Shown here piece after piece: positions 8,437 to 16,944 of a stretch of 64,000 nucleotides of DNA (within the stretch, counting starts at the first letter, position 1; every line of letters begins with the position of its first letter). The DNA lies in assembly GCF_004801295.1 (NCBI RefSeq), contig NZ_SSOC01000003.1, positions 310,001 to 374,000 on the forward strand. The letters run 5' to 3'. The DNA comes from Pseudothauera nasutitermitis. GTDB taxonomy: Bacteria > Pseudomonadota > Gammaproteobacteria > Burkholderiales > Rhodocyclaceae. The position numbers and the translations under genes were made by a program. The notes beneath the pieces were generated by a model. That model did not search any database and was not told where the DNA came from. It saw only the letters and a program-made list of their open reading frames with translations.

Positions 8437-9387
8437 ATGAGCCCAAAACAGCTTGAAGTCTTCGTCCAGGTCGTCCAGCTCGGGTCGGTCACCGCCGCCG
8501 CCCAGGCACTGGGCATGTCCCAGCCCTCGGTCAGCAAAAGCCTCGCGCTGACCGAACAGCAACTGGGCTTTGCCCTGTTCGAACGGGCGAAAGGACGGAT
8601 GCAGCCGACCCCCGAAGCACGCCAGGTCTTCGAGGAAGCGCGCCGCATGCAGCACAGCATGGCGCGCTTCGACCGCTTCCTTGAACAGGTGCGGCGCTAC
8701 AGCGTCGGCCAGTTGCGCGTCTGCGCCACGCCTGCCCTGGCGATCAACCTGCTGCCCCAAGCCGCGCGGCAGTTTCGCGAGTCTTTTCCCGAGTACGGCC
8801 TGGCGGTCGACATGTATCTCAACAACGAAATCGAAGATGCTGTCGCCCACCGTCAGTACGATCTCGGCTTCCTCCTGCAACCCATGGACGAGAGCCTGCC
8901 GGCGCAAAGCGTGGTGCGTACCGGCCAGATGGTCTGCGTCATGCCGGCCTCCCATCCCCTGGCTTCCCGTCAAACGGTGCGCTGGGACGACTTCGACGCA
9001 CGGGAACTGATCTACATCACCACCGACCCCCGCATCATCGCCACCATGGCCGCAGCCATCGAGGGCTTTCGCGAGCGCCCCGTCTCTGCGCTGGAAACCA
9101 ATCGCTACAGCATGGCGATCAACCTGGTGCGACAGGGGATGGGGATCACCCTGGTGGACGAATTCGCCTTGGCCGGCACCGACCTCGGCAGTCTGGCCAT
9201 ACGTCCTTTCATGCCGCGAATCCCGGTCATGGTCAGAGCGGTCACCGGCGAACGCCAGGTGATCCTCAAGCCTGCGCAGGTCTTCATCGACGCGATGTCC
9301 CGGCTCATGCCGCCACTCGATCTGACTTGTTCCCCCGGCACGTCTCCATCAGTCCAACAAACGGCAGGACAGGCCCGGGATTCGTGA
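8437..9387 (+). CDS. LysR-family transcriptional regulator of the importer/MmgE operon
   Basis: The 316-residue regulator has a standard LysR N-terminal winged helix-turn-helix: MSPKQLEVFVQVVQLGSVTA then AQALGMSQPSVSKSLALTEQ at about 22-41. An effector-binding domain follows from about residue 90 (GQLRVCATPAL... YDLGFLLQP... MVCVMPASHPLA... VRQGMGITLVDEFAL). It is divergent from the binding-protein gene with operator-like palindromes between them, so it most likely activates that operon in response to the transported compound or a metabolite of it. The C-terminal 20 residues run past the usual family end and are low-complexity. Confidence 0.9.
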   Translation: MSPKQLEVFVQVVQLGSVTAAAQALGMSQPSVSKSLALTEQQLGFALFERAKGRMQPTPEARQVFEEARRMQHSMARFDRFLEQVRRYSVGQLRVCATPALAINLLPQAARQFRESFPEYGLAVDMYLNNEIEDAVAHRQYDLGFLLQPMDESLPAQSVVRTGQMVCVMPASHPLASRQTVRWDDFDARELIYITTDPRIIATMAAAIEGFRERPVSALETNRYSMAINLVRQGMGITLVDEFALAGTDLGSLAIRPFMPRIPVMVRAVTGERQVILKPAQVFIDAMSRLMPPLDLTCSPGTSPSVQQTAGQARDS

Positions 9388-9501
9388 GGCGCCGCCGGTT
9401 GATCTTGCCCGGATTCACGCAGGATTCGGCCACGAATCGTGCAGTGCAGCACGCGATCCGGCACAATCGCCAATTCGAATCGACTACCGGAGCAGAACCA
9501 A

Positions 9502-10779
9502 TTGAGCGTGCGGGAGCGGCTGGAAGTACTCCGGGAGCGGGATTTCGTCTTCTTCCTGAGCGCGAAGCTCCTCGTCACCCTGGCCGCCGAGATGGTCAAT
9601 GTGGCGGTGGGCATGCAGGTCTATGAACTCACCGGCGACCTGCTTGCCCTCGGGCTGGTCGGGCTGGCCCAGTTCGCCCCCTTCGTGCTGCTCATCCTGC
9701 CCGCCGGGCAGGTCGCCGACCGCAAGGAACGCAGCCGCATCATCGCCTTCTGCTACGTCCTGCAGGCTACCGCCTCGGCCGCGCTGCTCGCCATCACCCT
9801 GTCCGGCATGCACGAGGTACTGCTGGTCTACGCGGTTTTGGTACTGCTCGGCTGCGCCCGCGCCTTCATGATGCCGGCCAGCCAGGCGGTGCTGATCAAC
9901 CTGGTATCCGCGCCGCGCTTCGCCCAGGCCGTGGCGTTGCATTCCTCTTCCTTCCACGTCGCGGTGATCGTCGGCCCGATGCTGGGCGGCCTGGTCTATC
10001 TGGGCGGCCCGGAAGCCGTCTACATCACCTCCACCACCCTGTTCGCCAGCGCCGTGGTGCTGATGAGCCGCGTGCGCAGCGGTGTTCCCCAGGCCTCCGG
10101 CGACGCTGGATCGGGCGACGCCGGCGCCGTGTTCGAGGGGCTGCGCTTCGTGTTCTCGCGCCCCATCATCCTCGGCGCCGTGTCGCTCGATCTGTTCGCC
10201 GTGCTGTTCGGCGGCATGATCGGCCTGCTGCCCGCCATGGCCACCGACGTGCTGCACACCGACGCCACCGGGCTGGGCATCCTGCGCTCGGCCATGGCCG
10301 TCGGCTCCGCACTGGCCGCCGCCGCCCTGGTCTGGCACCCCATCCGCCGCCACGTCGGCTACTGGATGTTCGGCGGCGTCGGCCTGTTCGGCGCCGCAAC
10401 GGTGCTGTTCGGCCTGTCCACTAGCCTGTGGCTGTCGGTCTTCGCTCTCGCCCTGGCCGGCGCGGGCGACATGGTCAGCGTCTATGTGCGCCACATCCTC
10501 GTGCAGCACGAAACCCCGGACGCCATCCGGGGTCGGGTCAGCGCGGTCAACTCCGTGTTCATCGGCGCCTCCAACCAGCTCGGCGATTTCGAATCCGGCG
10601 TCGCCGCCCGCCTGCTCGGTCTGGTCCCCGCCGTGGTATTCGGCGGCGCCGCCACGCTGGCGGTGACCGGCGCATGGATCAGATTCTTTCCGGTGCTGGC
10701 CCACATGGACCTGTTCCCGCACCTGCGCACCGCCACATCAGCGGCCGGGGAGGCAGAGCAAAGCACGCATGGAAGCTGA
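9502..10779 (+). CDS. MFS exporter (EntS/MFS_3-like)
   Basis: The 425-residue inner-membrane transporter resembles the EntS/MFS_3 branch. Its first helix follows RERDFVFFLSAKLLVTLAAE, with VGMQVYELTGDLLALGLVGL characteristic of this branch, the loop GQVADRKERSR (MFS motif A) near residue 75, and helices through to about 400. EntS-like proteins export siderophores or drugs. The start is uncertain. I prefer the TTG at 9502 because CGGAG lies nine bases upstream and the family begins here; an in-frame ATG at 9439 would add 21 residues of unlikely composition. The gene stands alone, so the substrate cannot be inferred from context. Confidence 0.82.
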   Translation: MSVRERLEVLRERDFVFFLSAKLLVTLAAEMVNVAVGMQVYELTGDLLALGLVGLAQFAPFVLLILPAGQVADRKERSRIIAFCYVLQATASAALLAITLSGMHEVLLVYAVLVLLGCARAFMMPASQAVLINLVSAPRFAQAVALHSSSFHVAVIVGPMLGGLVYLGGPEAVYITSTTLFASAVVLMSRVRSGVPQASGDAGSGDAGAVFEGLRFVFSRPIILGAVSLDLFAVLFGGMIGLLPAMATDVLHTDATGLGILRSAMAVGSALAAAALVWHPIRRHVGYWMFGGVGLFGAATVLFGLSTSLWLSVFALALAGAGDMVSVYVRHILVQHETPDAIRGRVSAVNSVFIGASNQLGDFESGVAARLLGLVPAVVFGGAATLAVTGAWIRFFPVLAHMDLFPHLRTATSAAGEAEQSTHGS

Positions 10780-10803
10780 AAGCCGCCGTCCTTCCGTACG
10801 AAG

Positions 10804-11016
10804 CTAAAACGGCAAGCGCCTCCGCGGCGGCCTTTCTGCCGGCTGGCTTGCCTGCTTCGGCGTCGCGCGTACCGGTTTGCGCGGCTGGTTCATCTCATCC
10901 CGGGCAAAGCGCACCTTGCCTTCCAGGGTACAGCCGCGCATGCCGGGTTCGCAGACGGCGCCGCGCACGCGCTGGCAGACACCGTCGAGATCGTGGGGGC
11001 AGCTCCAGGCGCTCAT
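10804..11016 (-). CDS. small Cys-rich hypothetical protein, 70 aa
   Basis: The N-terminal half has four spaced cysteines (CPHD, VCQR, AVCEP, GCTLE within the first 31 residues), and the C-terminal tail is Lys/Arg/Pro-rich. The cysteines could bind a metal or form a redox site, but I do not recognise the family. It starts 16 bases downstream of the haemerythrin-Crp regulator gene on the same strand, so the two are probably co-transcribed. The composition of the first 40 residues looks selected, whereas the tail does not. Confidence 0.5.
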   Translation of the reverse strand: MSAWSCPHDLDGVCQRVRGAVCEPGMRGCTLEGKVRFARDEMNQPRKPVRATPKQASQPAERPPRRRLPF

Positions 11017-11032
11017 GGTCGGATTGGCAGAG

Positions 11033-12649
11033 TCAGGCGTTGGGGTCCTGCGAGCGGAAACGCAGCAGGCGGCCGGGGTCGGGGATGGTGACGTAGCGCC
11101 GGTTGATGGTGATCAGGCCGTTGTCGGTGAGTTGCTGGAAGGCGCGCGACAGCGTGGGGGGGCTGATGTTGAGGTAGGAGGCGATGACCTGCTTCTGCGC
11201 CGGCAGGGTGGCTTCCATGACGCCGTGGGCATTGATGCTGGCGTGCTCCAGCAGGTGATCGATGATGCGCTCCATGGCAGTGTGCAGGGTCAGCGCTTCC
11301 AGTTCGCCGACGACGTGCTGCAATCGAGCGCCCAGGTGCTGCACGGCAGCCGCCGCGAACGGCAGACTGGTGGCCTGCAGGCGCTGCAGCGCTGCCGCGG
11401 GGATGAGCAGCAGCACGGTGGCGGTAAGGCTGTAGGCGGATACACGGTAGCGCTGGCGAGTGAGCGCCTCGACCTCGCCGAACACCTGCTGGCGATCGAC
11501 GATGTCCAGCACCTTTTCCGCGCCGCGCGAATTGGACACCACCAGGCTGATCTGTCCGCTGACCACCAGGTAGGCGCCGTCCGGTTCATCGCCGCGGCGG
11601 AACAGGGTCTGCCCCTTGTTCAGACGGATCAGGCGCGCGGCGCGCTCCAGCCCGGCCAGTTCGCCGCGGTGCAGGTCATGGAACAGCGCGTGACGCGACA
11701 GCACGGTGCCGCCGATTCCCGGCGCTTCGGCATCGGCCGTATCGCTGGCCTGCGGAACGGGCGCACCACCGGCCGCCGGTTCCAGCACCAGCAGCATCAC
11801 CATCTGCCCATGCAGCGCGAGGTAACTGACGCGCGCCGGATAGGTGGCCGCTCCGCCCGGCGCGCCGGCGCATTCCAGCGTACCCTCGAAGCTGCCGCTG
11901 ACCAGCACCTCGCTCATCAGTACCGGAAAGCTTTCCGCCTGGCGGGGGCCGAACAGTTCGGCCGCGCCCATGCCGCGCAGGGCGCTGGGCGACAGGCCGA
12001 ACAGGCGCGCGGCGGCATCGTTGGCGCGCAGCACCTCGCCGGGCAGCAGCGCGGTGTCCAGCGCGATGACCAGGGCGGCGTGATCGTCGCCGGCGATCAG
12101 TTCGAGGACCTCTTCCTCGGTGGCGTACAGCGCGGCACTGCCGCGCGCCAGCATGTCGGTGAAACGGGTGGGCGCGGGCTCGCCCGGCTGGGTGTCGTCC
12201 TCGCTGCGTGTGGCGTTCAGCGTGGAGGCGGCGGCCAGATGGGCGGCGCGCAGCCGGCGGGCGAGTTCCTGATCCTCGCCCTTGATGTGGCGCAGCAGCC
12301 AGTCGCCCAGGAAGGCGAGCAACTGGCGGCCGTCGGGCACGGCGTTTTCGCTCAGATCGTCGAGCATGTCGCCGACGTGGGCGAGGAAACGCTCGTGGTT
12401 CTCGTGGTGGCGGCAGGCATGCTCCGAGTTCAGCCCACACAGCGCCATCAGCGCTTCCTCGGTGCCGAAGTGCACCTCGGCGTAGTCCTTCAGATAACCG
12501 AGCAGCAGGCGCACCTCTTCCACGCCCAGCGAGGCATCGCCCGCCAGCCGGCCAGCGGCGGCGTTCACCATATCGACCAGCCCACGGTGCTGGCGGTCGA
12601 TCACGTCGATATCGGTCTTGAGCGCGTCGCTCCAGGCCAGAAGCTGCAT
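11033..12649 (-). CDS. haemerythrin-PAS-Crp/Fnr fusion transcriptional regulator
   Basis: The 538-residue protein joins three parts. Residues 1-133 form a bacteriohaemerythrin four-helix domain with the expected di-iron ligands: His21, His60-xxx-Glu64, His81-xxx-His85 and His121-xxxx-Asp126. Residues about 165-275 look PAS-like (LLPGEVLRANDAAARLFGLS). Residues about 318-538 are a Crp/Fnr regulator: a cyclic-nucleotide-type beta barrel (ALFHDLH... GQTLFRRGDEPDGAYLV) and a C-terminal helix-turn-helix (VIASYLNISPPTLSRAFQQL). It probably senses O2 or NO at the di-iron site and switches transcription. The ATG at 12649 starts the haemerythrin fold directly and has GGGGATT upstream. A Crp/Fnr-type palindrome lies 84-99 bases upstream, suggesting autoregulation. 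Confidence 0.85.
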   Translation of the reverse strand: MQLLAWSDALKTDIDVIDRQHRGLVDMVNAAAGRLAGDASLGVEEVRLLLGYLKDYAEVHFGTEEALMALCGLNSEHACRHHENHERFLAHVGDMLDDLSENAVPDGRQLLAFLGDWLLRHIKGEDQELARRLRAAHLAAASTLNATRSEDDTQPGEPAPTRFTDMLARGSAALYATEEEVLELIAGDDHAALVIALDTALLPGEVLRANDAAARLFGLSPSALRGMGAAELFGPRQAESFPVLMSEVLVSGSFEGTLECAGAPGGAATYPARVSYLALHGQMVMLLVLEPAAGGAPVPQASDTADAEAPGIGGTVLSRHALFHDLHRGELAGLERAARLIRLNKGQTLFRRGDEPDGAYLVVSGQISLVVSNSRGAEKVLDIVDRQQVFGEVEALTRQRYRVSAYSLTATVLLLIPAAALQRLQATSLPFAAAAVQHLGARLQHVVGELEALTLHTAMERIIDHLLEHASINAHGVMEATLPAQKQVIASYLNISPPTLSRAFQQLTDNGLITINRRYVTIPDPGRLLRFRSQDPNA

Positions 12650-12732
12650 CCTGCAATCCCCGGTCAATCGTCTGTCGGCACCGTTCCTACAACGGCGCCC
12701 GCAGGATTCTCACGAAGCACGCTGCCCAACAT

Positions 12733-12748
12733 CTTGACGGAGGTCAAG
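12733..12748. promoter_or_regulatory. Fnr/Dnr-type palindrome
   Basis: CTTGAC-GGAG-GTCAAG is a perfect 6-4-6 inverted repeat and contains TTGAC-N4-GTCAA, the form recognised by Fnr/Dnr/Nnr-type regulators. It lies in the divergent region between the haemerythrin-Crp gene and doxX. An imperfect second site, TTGAT-ATCG-TGCAA, is at 12892-12905 nearer doxX. Confidence 0.6.
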
Positions 12749-12905
12749 CCCACCCGTACAGGCAGTGCAATTCCGTCGTCCAACAGAACACTGCTGGACA
12801 CGGCAGGCACGGCCACATGGCCCCCGCAAGCACCACCGGATAAACATCCGTACCGGCAAAAACAGACGAACTGTTCCGAATAATGGAACTATTGATATCG
12901 TGCAA

Positions 12906-12942
12906 GCTACTTTATCGTCATCTATCCTCACAATAAAGTAGC
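12906..12942. repeat. perfect 10-bp inverted repeat upstream of doxX
   Basis: GCTACTTTAT at 12906-12915 and ATAAAGTAGC at 12933-12942 pair perfectly around a 17-base spacer, 78 bases upstream of the DoxX start. It lies in an AT-richer patch of an otherwise GC-rich region. It could be a regulator site or an mRNA leader hairpin; it lacks a following T run and so is unlikely to be a terminator. Confidence 0.5.
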
Positions 12943-13020
12943 GGCAAGTCCGGTGCATGACCGGCCCAAAAACCTGCCCGCACCCGACGAAGCACGTGGG
13001 CGCAATCCTGGAGAGTCACC

Positions 13021-13467
13021 ATGAGCAACCCTCTGATCAAACGCCTGTTCGCTTCCGACGCCGGCTGGGCCCCGCTGGCCCTGCGCATTCCGGTAGGCAT
13101 CATCTTCATCGCGCACGGTGCGCAGAAACTGTTCGGCTGGTTCGGCGGGCACGGCCTGGCCGGCACCGGCGGCTGGATGGATTCGATCGGTCTGTCGCCC
13201 GGCTACCTGATGGCCCTGATGGCCGGCAGCGCGGAGTTCTTCGGTGGCCTGGCCCTGCTGGTCGGCCTGCTGGTGCGCCCGGCGGGGGCAGCGCTGGCCT
13301 TCGCCATGCTGATTGCCATCTTCGCCGTGCATATCGATCATGGCCTGTTCGTCAGCAACAACGGCTACGAGTTCGCCCTGGCCCTGCTTGCCGCCGCGGT
13401 TTCGCTGGCGCTCAGCGGTGCCGGCCGTGCCTCGCTGGACCGCTGGATCACCGGGCGCCTCCAGTAA
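13021..13467 (+). CDS. DoxX-family inner-membrane protein
   Basis: The 148-residue protein has four hydrophobic helices (about 20-35, 63-85, 90-106 and 118-135) and the DoxX family features RIPVGIIFIAHGAQKLFGWF near the start and EFFGGLALLVGLLVRP in the middle. DoxX/DoxD proteins are linked to respiratory or thiol redox processes at the membrane, but the reaction of most members is unknown. GGAGAG precedes the ATG. The gene is divergent from the haemerythrin-Crp regulator with Fnr-type sites between, so oxygen or NO control is plausible. Confidence 0.85.
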   Translation: MSNPLIKRLFASDAGWAPLALRIPVGIIFIAHGAQKLFGWFGGHGLAGTGGWMDSIGLSPGYLMALMAGSAEFFGGLALLVGLLVRPAGAALAFAMLIAIFAVHIDHGLFVSNNGYEFALALLAAAVSLALSGAGRASLDRWITGRLQ

Positions 13468-13531
13468 TCCCTCTGGCAAAGCAACTCCGGGCCGAAACGG
13501 CCCGGAATGTCTTGGTGGAAACGGGGCACGC

Positions 13532-13843
13532 TCAGGCGCGCCCCGCTTCCGACAGGCGCAGCAGCCGTTCGGCCAGCCGGCGCTGCAGCACCACGCGCCG
13601 CGCGCCCTCCGGCATGCCGGCCAGTTCGCCTCGCAGGGCGGCGATCTCGCGCCGCAGGCCGACCTGCGCCGGCGCCCAGCCGGCATTCTTCAGCACGCGG
13701 TTCAGCATGCGGATCTCCGCCGGCACGAGGGGATCCTCCCCGTCGGGCGGCAGCGGCCGGCCGGCGCCCGGGAGGCCATCCAGCTCTCCGCGCCCGATGG
13801 CATCGACGATGCGGCGCTCGGCCAGCAGATCAAAAATGTGCAT
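13532..13843 (-). CDS. DUF1992 (DnaJC28-like) protein
   Basis: The 103-residue protein matches the DUF1992/DnaJ-homologue-subfamily-C28 conserved domain. It begins HIFDLLAERRIVDAIGRGEL, followed by DGLPGAGRPLPPDGEDPLVP, then a helical tail (RMLNRVLKNAGWAPAQVGLR). The E. coli relative YhdN is the same short single-domain form; the function is unknown. The ATG at 13843 was chosen because homologues begin at MHxFDxLAE. The longer open frame upstream would overlap the neighbouring divergent gene's leader. Confidence 0.8.
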   Translation of the reverse strand: MHIFDLLAERRIVDAIGRGELDGLPGAGRPLPPDGEDPLVPAEIRMLNRVLKNAGWAPAQVGLRREIAALRGELAGMPEGARRVVLQRRLAERLLRLSEAGRA

Positions 13844-13932
13844 GCAGGCATTGTAAAGCCGGGCCGCGCGCCCTAAAGTCAGTCCTTGCGCCTTTGGCGC
13901 TCGTTTCCCGTTTACGCCCTGTTCCACCATCG

Positions 13933-14916
13933 ATGAAATTGCTCTCGAAGTTCGTCAGCCTGTTCTCCACGCCTCCGCCGCCGCCTCCCGAGGTCGGCGA
14001 GGGCTTGAACCGCATCGGCGAGCTGTTCGGACCGTCGGTGGCCAACGAGCGCAATTTCGAGCGCCGGCTCGCCGAACCGGTGGCCAACGCGTTGAGCTAC
14101 TGCGACAGGCTGGTCGCCGCCCTGCCGCCGAGCATCGACATCCATCGCGCGGCCTTCGCCGAGAATCCGCTGGTGCACGCACTGTTCGCCAGCGCCGACG
14201 ACATTCCGCTGACCCTGGCGCGCAGTGCCGCCCTGCGCGAGTACATGGAACAGCCGCAGGCCTGGCTGGACGATCACTTCCACGCCCTGCTGGCCGCGCG
14301 CCGCCATGAGAAGAAGGTGCTTGGCGCGGCCAACCGGGGGCAGATGATCGCCACCGACGTTCCCCAGCGCCTGCTGTACTTCTCCGACCAGGCGATGACC
14401 CTGCCCGCCGCCGACGAGGCAGGCGCGCGCGCGCGCCTGCGTCAGGCCGCCTTCGACAGCCTGCTGCAATCCTTTGTCAGCCATCTCGACACCCTGCGCC
14501 ACGGCCGCGAGGATCTGCTGGTGGAACGCGAGCTGGAACGCGTACGCCTGCGCACCTCGCGCGATGCCGAGATGCAGGAGCGCTACGCCCGCCGGCTGGA
14601 TGAACTGGATGCGCGCCTGCGCGCCGACAGCGACGCCCTGCAGCCGGAGCATCAGATCGGCGCGCTGGCCGAACTGCTGATGGCACCGGAGCAGGCGCTG
14701 AGCATGGCACCGCTGTCCTTCCGCGTGGATCGCGCCGGCAAACTGGTGGAGGGCGAAGCGCCGGCCGGCGAACCGTTGCACACCCTGTCGTTCATCGAAC
14801 TGACCTCGCGTGACCGCCGCCGCCACGTGGTGCTGCCGGTGCGCATCCCGCGCGAGGACCTCACCCGCGCACTGGAGCAGGCACGCGTGGAGCGCGACCG
14901 CATCGTGCTGATCTGA
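13933..14916 (+). CDS. hypothetical cytoplasmic protein, 327 aa, helical
   Basis: I do not recognise a family. The protein starts MKLLSKFVSLFSTP, has a proline run (residues 14-19), and is then largely helical and charged. A heptad-like coiled-coil stretch falls at about 180-225 (LLVERELERVRLRTSRDAEM, then QERYARRLDEL), and the C-terminus ends in ARVERDRIVLI. There is no signal peptide; the first hydrophobic patch is too short for a membrane span. It is divergent from the DUF1992 gene by 89 bp and convergent with the lrp-like gene. The longer open frame starting near 13507 is antisense to DUF1992 and was rejected. Confidence 0.7.
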   Translation: MKLLSKFVSLFSTPPPPPPEVGEGLNRIGELFGPSVANERNFERRLAEPVANALSYCDRLVAALPPSIDIHRAAFAENPLVHALFASADDIPLTLARSAALREYMEQPQAWLDDHFHALLAARRHEKKVLGAANRGQMIATDVPQRLLYFSDQAMTLPAADEAGARARLRQAAFDSLLQSFVSHLDTLRHGREDLLVERELERVRLRTSRDAEMQERYARRLDELDARLRADSDALQPEHQIGALAELLMAPEQALSMAPLSFRVDRAGKLVEGEAPAGEPLHTLSFIELTSRDRRRHVVLPVRIPREDLTRALEQARVERDRIVLI

Positions 14917-14931
14917 GAGTCTGTCTACGGT

Positions 14932-15402
14932 TCAGGCCGGCGAGGTCGGCAGGTACAGGCTTTCCTTGATCTCTTCCATCACCACGTAACTGCGCGACTC
15001 GGCCGCCGCCGGCAGCTTCAGCAGGATGTTGCCGAGCAGGCGGCGGTATTCGCCCATCTCGGCGATGCGCGCCTTCACCAGGTAGTCGAAATCCCCCGAC
15101 ACCAGGTGGCACTCCATGACCTCCGGCACGTAGCGGATCTCGTTCTTCACCCGCTCGAACACCTCGCCGGATTTCGCCGACAGCTTGATCTCCACGAACA
15201 CCAGCAGGCCGCGTCCGAGCGCGTGCGGGTCGACGTGCGCGTGGTAGCCGGTGATCACGCCCTCACGCTCCAGACGGCGTACCCGTTCGGTGCACGGCGT
15301 GGCGGAAAGCCCGACTTTTTCGGCCAGTTCCGTCATCGGAATACGGGCATTCTTCTGCAGCAGATCGAGGATCTTGCGGTCCACACGGTCCAGTTCGCGC
15401 AT
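14932..15402 (-). CDS. Lrp/AsnC-family regulator, probable dadA regulator
   Basis: The 156-residue Lrp-type protein has an N-terminal helix-turn-helix (LDRVDRKILDLLQKNARIPM, then ELAEKVGLSATPCTERVRRL) followed by the RAM ligand-binding alpha/beta domain (FVEIKLSAKSGEVFERV... VMECHLVSGDFDYLVKARI). It is divergent from the D-amino-acid dehydrogenase gene dadA, with a 44-base palindrome between them. In many proteobacteria dadA is controlled by such an Lrp-type protein (DadR/Lrp) in response to alanine. That role here is inference from position and family. Confidence 0.88.
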   Translation of the reverse strand: MRELDRVDRKILDLLQKNARIPMTELAEKVGLSATPCTERVRRLEREGVITGYHAHVDPHALGRGLLVFVEIKLSAKSGEVFERVKNEIRYVPEVMECHLVSGDFDYLVKARIAEMGEYRRLLGNILLKLPAAAESRSYVVMEEIKESLYLPTSPA

Positions 15403-15436
15403 TTCACTTCCAGGTCCGGCCGGCAGGCCTAAAATT

Positions 15437-15480
15437 GGTGATTTCCACTATCTATATCATATAGATTAGTGAAATTCACC
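15437..15480. promoter_or_regulatory. long palindromic Lrp-type operator between lrp-like gene and dadA
   Basis: The outer arms GGTGATTTCCACTA and TAGTGAAATTCACC pair at 12 of 14 positions. The core ATCTATAT-C-ATATAGAT is a perfect 8-1-8 palindrome centred at 15458. Together they form a 44-base dyad lying 35 bases upstream of the lrp-like start and 58 bases upstream of dadA. Lrp proteins bind such dyads as dimers or octamers, so this is a strong candidate for shared control. Confidence 0.65.
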
Positions 15481-15537
15481 AATGATTGACCTCTAGACTT
15501 CGCATATTCAATGAAAGCGTAGCCCATGGAGGCTCAC

Positions 15538-16839
15538 ATGCACGTCCTCGTCCTCGGCAGCGGCGTCATCGGCACCACCACCGCGTATTACCTGGCGCGC
15601 GCCGGTGCACGCGTCACCGTGGTGGACCGCCAGCCCGGCCCGGCCATGGAAACCAGCCACGCCAACGCCGGCCAGGTTTCTCCCGGCTACTCCACCCCGT
15701 GGGCCGCGCCCGGCATTCCGCTCAAGGCGGTCAAATGGCTGTTCCAGCGCCACGCCCCGCTGGCCATCCGCGCCGACGGCAGCCTGTTCCAGCTGCGCTG
15801 GATGCTTTCCATGCTGCGCAACTGCACGGCCGGCGCCTACACGGTGAACAAGGAACGCATGATGCGGCTGTCCGAATACAGCCGCGACTGCCTGCGTGAG
15901 CTGCGCGCCGAAACCGGCATCCACTACGAAGAACGCACCCGTGGCACCGTGCAACTGTTCCGCACCCAATCCCAGGTGGATGCCGCCGCGCGCGACATCG
16001 CCGTGCTGGAAGAATGTGGCGTGCCCTTCGAACTGCTCGACCGCGACGGCCTGGCCGGCGCCGAACCAGCGCTCGCCCGCGTGCGCGGCAAACTGGCCGG
16101 CGGCCTGCGCCTGCCCAACGACGAGACCGGCGACTGCGCGCTGTTCACCCGGCGACTGGCGGCGATGGCCACCGAACTGGGCGTGGAATTCCGCTACGGC
16201 GTGCCGCTGGACGGCTTCGAGATGGCCGGCGGGCGCATCCAGGCCCTGCGCGCGGGCGGCGAACGGCTGAGCGCGGAGCGCTACGTCCTGGCCCTGGGCA
16301 GCTATTCGCGCCCCTTCCTGCGGCCACTGGGGCTGGACCTGCCGGTGTATCCGCTGAAGGGCTACTCGCTCACCGCCACCCTGCTCGACGAACAAGCCGC
16401 GCCGGTATCCACGGTGCTCGACGAAACCTACAAGATCGCCATCACCCGCTTCGACCAGCGCATCCGCATCGGCGGCATGGCGGAGCTGGCGGGTTTCGAC
16501 CTGTCGCTCAACCCCCGCCGCCGCGCCACGCTGGAAATGGTGACGCGCGATCTGTTCCCCGGCGGCTGCGATCTGCCGCAGGCCGAGTTCTGGACCGGCC
16601 TGCGCCCGATGACCCCGGACGGCACGCCCATCGTCGGCGCCACCCGCGTCCCCGGGCTGTACCTCAACACCGGCCACGGCACCCTGGGCTGGACCATGGC
16701 TTGCGGTTCGGGCCGTCTGGTGGCCGATCTGGTCACCGGCCGCAACCCGGCCATCCGGGCCGACGATCTAAGCCTTTCGCGATATGGCAGGCAGGCGGCC
16801 CCGCCGGCCGCGGCGGGCACGCTGCACGCCAGCGCCTGA
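15538..16839 (+). CDS. dadA: D-amino-acid dehydrogenase
   Basis: The 433-residue FAD enzyme oxidises D-amino acids, chiefly D-alanine, to 2-oxo acids and ammonia, passing electrons to the respiratory chain at the inner membrane. The dinucleotide fold starts at residue 3 with [18 protein letters not shown] (GSGVIG at 7-12). The DadA-specific segment [20 protein letters not shown] follows at about 38-57. C-terminal motifs include [14 protein letters not shown] and [17 protein letters not shown]. The ATG at 15538 has GGAGG upstream and begins at the Rossmann strand. The divergent lrp-like gene and the operator between them support alanine-responsive expression. No alanine racemase gene is adjacent. 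Confidence 0.93.
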   Translation: MHVLVLGSGVIGTTTAYYLARAGARVTVVDRQPGPAMETSHANAGQVSPGYSTPWAAPGIPLKAVKWLFQRHAPLAIRADGSLFQLRWMLSMLRNCTAGAYTVNKERMMRLSEYSRDCLRELRAETGIHYEERTRGTVQLFRTQSQVDAAARDIAVLEECGVPFELLDRDGLAGAEPALARVRGKLAGGLRLPNDETGDCALFTRRLAAMATELGVEFRYGVPLDGFEMAGGRIQALRAGGERLSAERYVLALGSYSRPFLRPLGLDLPVYPLKGYSLTATLLDEQAAPVSTVLDETYKIAITRFDQRIRIGGMAELAGFDLSLNPRRRATLEMVTRDLFPGGCDLPQAEFWTGLRPMTPDGTPIVGATRVPGLYLNTGHGTLGWTMACGSGRLVADLVTGRNPAIRADDLSLSRYGRQAAPPAAAGTLHASA

Positions 16840-16844
16840 TCCCC

Positions 16845-16867
16845 GGAGGCAAGCCCGTTCTGCCTCC
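16845..16867 (+). terminator. hairpin after dadA
   Basis: GGAGGCA and TGCCTCC form a perfect 7-bp stem with a 9-base loop, five bases after the dadA stop codon. No T run follows, so it may be a weak terminator or a 3-prime stabilising hairpin. Confidence 0.35.
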
Positions 16868-16944
16868 GAACGGCCCTTGCAATATTCCGCTTCGTACCCT
16901 GGCCGAGACTCCCCGGCGCATCCGTCTACTGGCATAGTACGCGG

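Noticed and set aside
8344-8973. A long N-terminal extension of the binding-protein frame
   Set aside because: It runs antisense through the lysR start and operators; the signal peptide begins at 8343.
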